A program made the translations under genes and the position numbers. This document shows positions 6,053 through 6,750 of a DNA stretch of 6,750 nt, in pieces. Source of the DNA: Gemmatimonadota bacterium (GTDB lineage: Bacteria > Gemmatimonadota > Gemmatimonadetes > Gemmatimonadales > GWC2-71-9). Numbering within the stretch: the stretch's first letter is position 1; each line of letters starts with the position of its first letter. The notes beneath the pieces were generated by a model, which was not told the origin of the DNA, searched no databases, and was given only the letters and a program-made list of their open reading frames with translations. The stretch spans positions 1 to 6,750 of the forward strand of contig JAPULP010000227.1 in assembly GCA_027294815.1 (NCBI GenBank). The letters are read 5' to 3'.

Positions 6053-6675
6053 CGTTCCAAAGCCTCCCGTACAAGCCGTCGTGCTCTGCTCAATTGGGAT
6101 TTGACAGTCCCTTCCGCCACACCGATCAATCCCGCGATCTCCCGATACCGATACCCTTCGATGTCGTGGAGCACCAATACTCTTTTCGCGCCACTCGGAA
6201 GGGCCGCAATGGCCCGTTCCAAGTCCATCCGTGTCTCAGGCATCGCGTCCTTGGCCTCATGCTCGAACTGGTCGAGCTCTCCAGGTAACAGCTCCCGGCT
6301 CGAGCGCCTTTTTTCCGTCCGCATGTCGCTCAAGACGACGTTGACGCTGAGACGGTGGAGCCATGTACCGAACGCGCTCTTGTGCTGGAACGATCCGATC
6401 GTGTTCCACGCACGTACAAACGCGTCCTGCACGAGCTCCTCGGCGCGGTCCGGATCGCTCACCATGCGCAGGCACAGCGCGTAGATGCGACGTCCGTGCC
6501 TCCGGTAGAGGCGTTCGAACGCGTCGTCGCTCCCCGCCTGGGCTTCTCGGACGAGGTCGGTCTCGCTCATGACCGCGTCCGTCTCCATGGAGTCCTGGAC
6601 CGTCATGAAGAGCGCGCCGCCCGCTCCCTCGTCCCGCAGGGAGTAATCGTGAGAAACAGCAACTGACTGTGGCAC
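6049..6675 (-). CDS. ECF-family RNA polymerase sigma factor
   Basis: Extracytoplasmic-function sigma factors direct RNA polymerase to stress or signal-responsive promoters and are held by an anti-sigma partner. In 208 residues, region 2 spans about 53-124 (FERLYRRHGRRIYALCLRM, then DPDRAEELVQDAFVRAW, then FGTWLHRLSVNVVLSDMR). Region 4 spans about 149-204 (LERAIAALPSGAKRVLVLHD, GYRYREIAGLIGVAEGTVKS, LSRARRLVRE, a helix-turn-helix). Region 3 is absent, as is normal for ECF factors. The GTG start at 6675 has AGGAG 8 nt upstream and gives a 35-residue leader before MSETDLV, where ECF proteins often begin. ATG codons at 6606, 6588 and 6570 are alternatives with poorer ribosome sites. Its stop overlaps the start of the anti-sigma/HEAT gene by 4 nt, so the two are translationally coupled. 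Autoregulation is common in such pairs but not shown here. Confidence 0.93.
   Translation of the reverse strand: MPQSVAVSHDYSLRDEGAGGALFMTVQDSMETDAVMSETDLVREAQAGSDDAFERLYRRHGRRIYALCLRMVSDPDRAEELVQDAFVRAWNTIGSFQHKSAFGTWLHRLSVNVVLSDMRTEKRRSSRELLPGELDQFEHEAKDAMPETRMDLERAIAALPSGAKRVLVLHDIEGYRYREIAGLIGVAEGTVKSQLSRARRLVREALER
6063..6068 (-). promoter_or_regulatory. Ribosome binding site of the anti-sigma/HEAT gene
   Basis: GGGAGG on the - strand lies 10 nt upstream of the ATG at 6052, within the last codons of the sigma factor gene. It supports the chosen start. Confidence 0.6.
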
Positions 6676-6683
6676 AATTGCGA

Positions 6684-6688
6684 CTCCT
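6684..6688 (-). promoter_or_regulatory. Ribosome binding site supporting the sigma factor GTG start
   Basis: AGGAG on the - strand is 8 nt upstream of the GTG at 6675. No internal ATG candidate has an equally good site, so it favours the longer protein. The remaining sequence to 6750 should hold the promoter, but I see no convincing -35/-10 pair. Confidence 0.6.
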
Positions 6689-6750
6689 GAATCACCGTGT
6701 CGGTATCGGATTCGTTGTACCTGATTGGATGTCGGAACATGGGGTTTCGT

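Noticed and set aside
5292..6104. Second + strand open frame antisense to the HEAT gene
   Set aside because: Low-complexity Ser/Arg/Ala-rich translation that overlaps a well-supported - strand gene; a compositional shadow.
6734..6738. GGAAC on the + strand as an ECF-type -35 element
   Set aside because: It points rightward out of the window, its -10 partner would fall at or beyond the window edge, and it faces away from the sigma gene. A five-base match is not enough.

Overview
The window is GC-rich, densely coding DNA with genes on both strands and no RNA genes, mobile elements or CRISPR. An ECF sigma factor next to a membrane anti-sigma-like protein with HEAT repeats, plus a CysO/MoeZ-type sulfur-carrier pair, suggests a diderm environmental bacterium. 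Gemmatimonadota or a relative is my guess from gene style, not a demonstrated placement.

Left half, + strand (1-4503): four tightly packed genes that look like one operon. The order is threonine synthase (5' end outside the window), a CysO/MoaD-type sulfur-carrier protein ending in Gly-Gly, a MoeZ/MoeB-type adenylyltransferase with a C-terminal rhodanese domain, and a compact aspartokinase-homoserine dehydrogenase fusion. The gaps are 37, 2 and 1 nt. Two genes belong to the aspartate-to-threonine pathway. The other two form a complete module for activating and thiolating a carrier protein (thiocarboxylate at the terminal Gly). Homoserine kinase, aspartate-semialdehyde dehydrogenase, a CysM-like synthase and a Mec-type (JAMM) protease are not visible here.

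Middle (4475-4576): the two gene blocks converge on a GC-rich, imperfectly palindromic segment that contains both stop codons. It probably forms a strong hairpin, but it has no T-tract.

Right half, - strand (6675 down to 4574): an ECF sigma factor gene overlaps by 4 nt the gene for a single-pass membrane protein. That protein has an N-terminal anti-sigma-like segment lacking zinc ligands and about ten very uniform HEAT repeats predicted outside the cytoplasm. This looks like a sigma/anti-sigma signalling pair in which the repeats act as a sensing or binding scaffold. The last 75 bp (6676-6750) hold the sigma factor's ribosome binding site and presumably its promoter.

The points most worth a second look are the sulfur-carrier pair embedded between threonine-pathway genes, the aspartokinase-homoserine dehydrogenase with no room for ACT regulatory domains, and the zinc-less anti-sigma/HEAT fusion.
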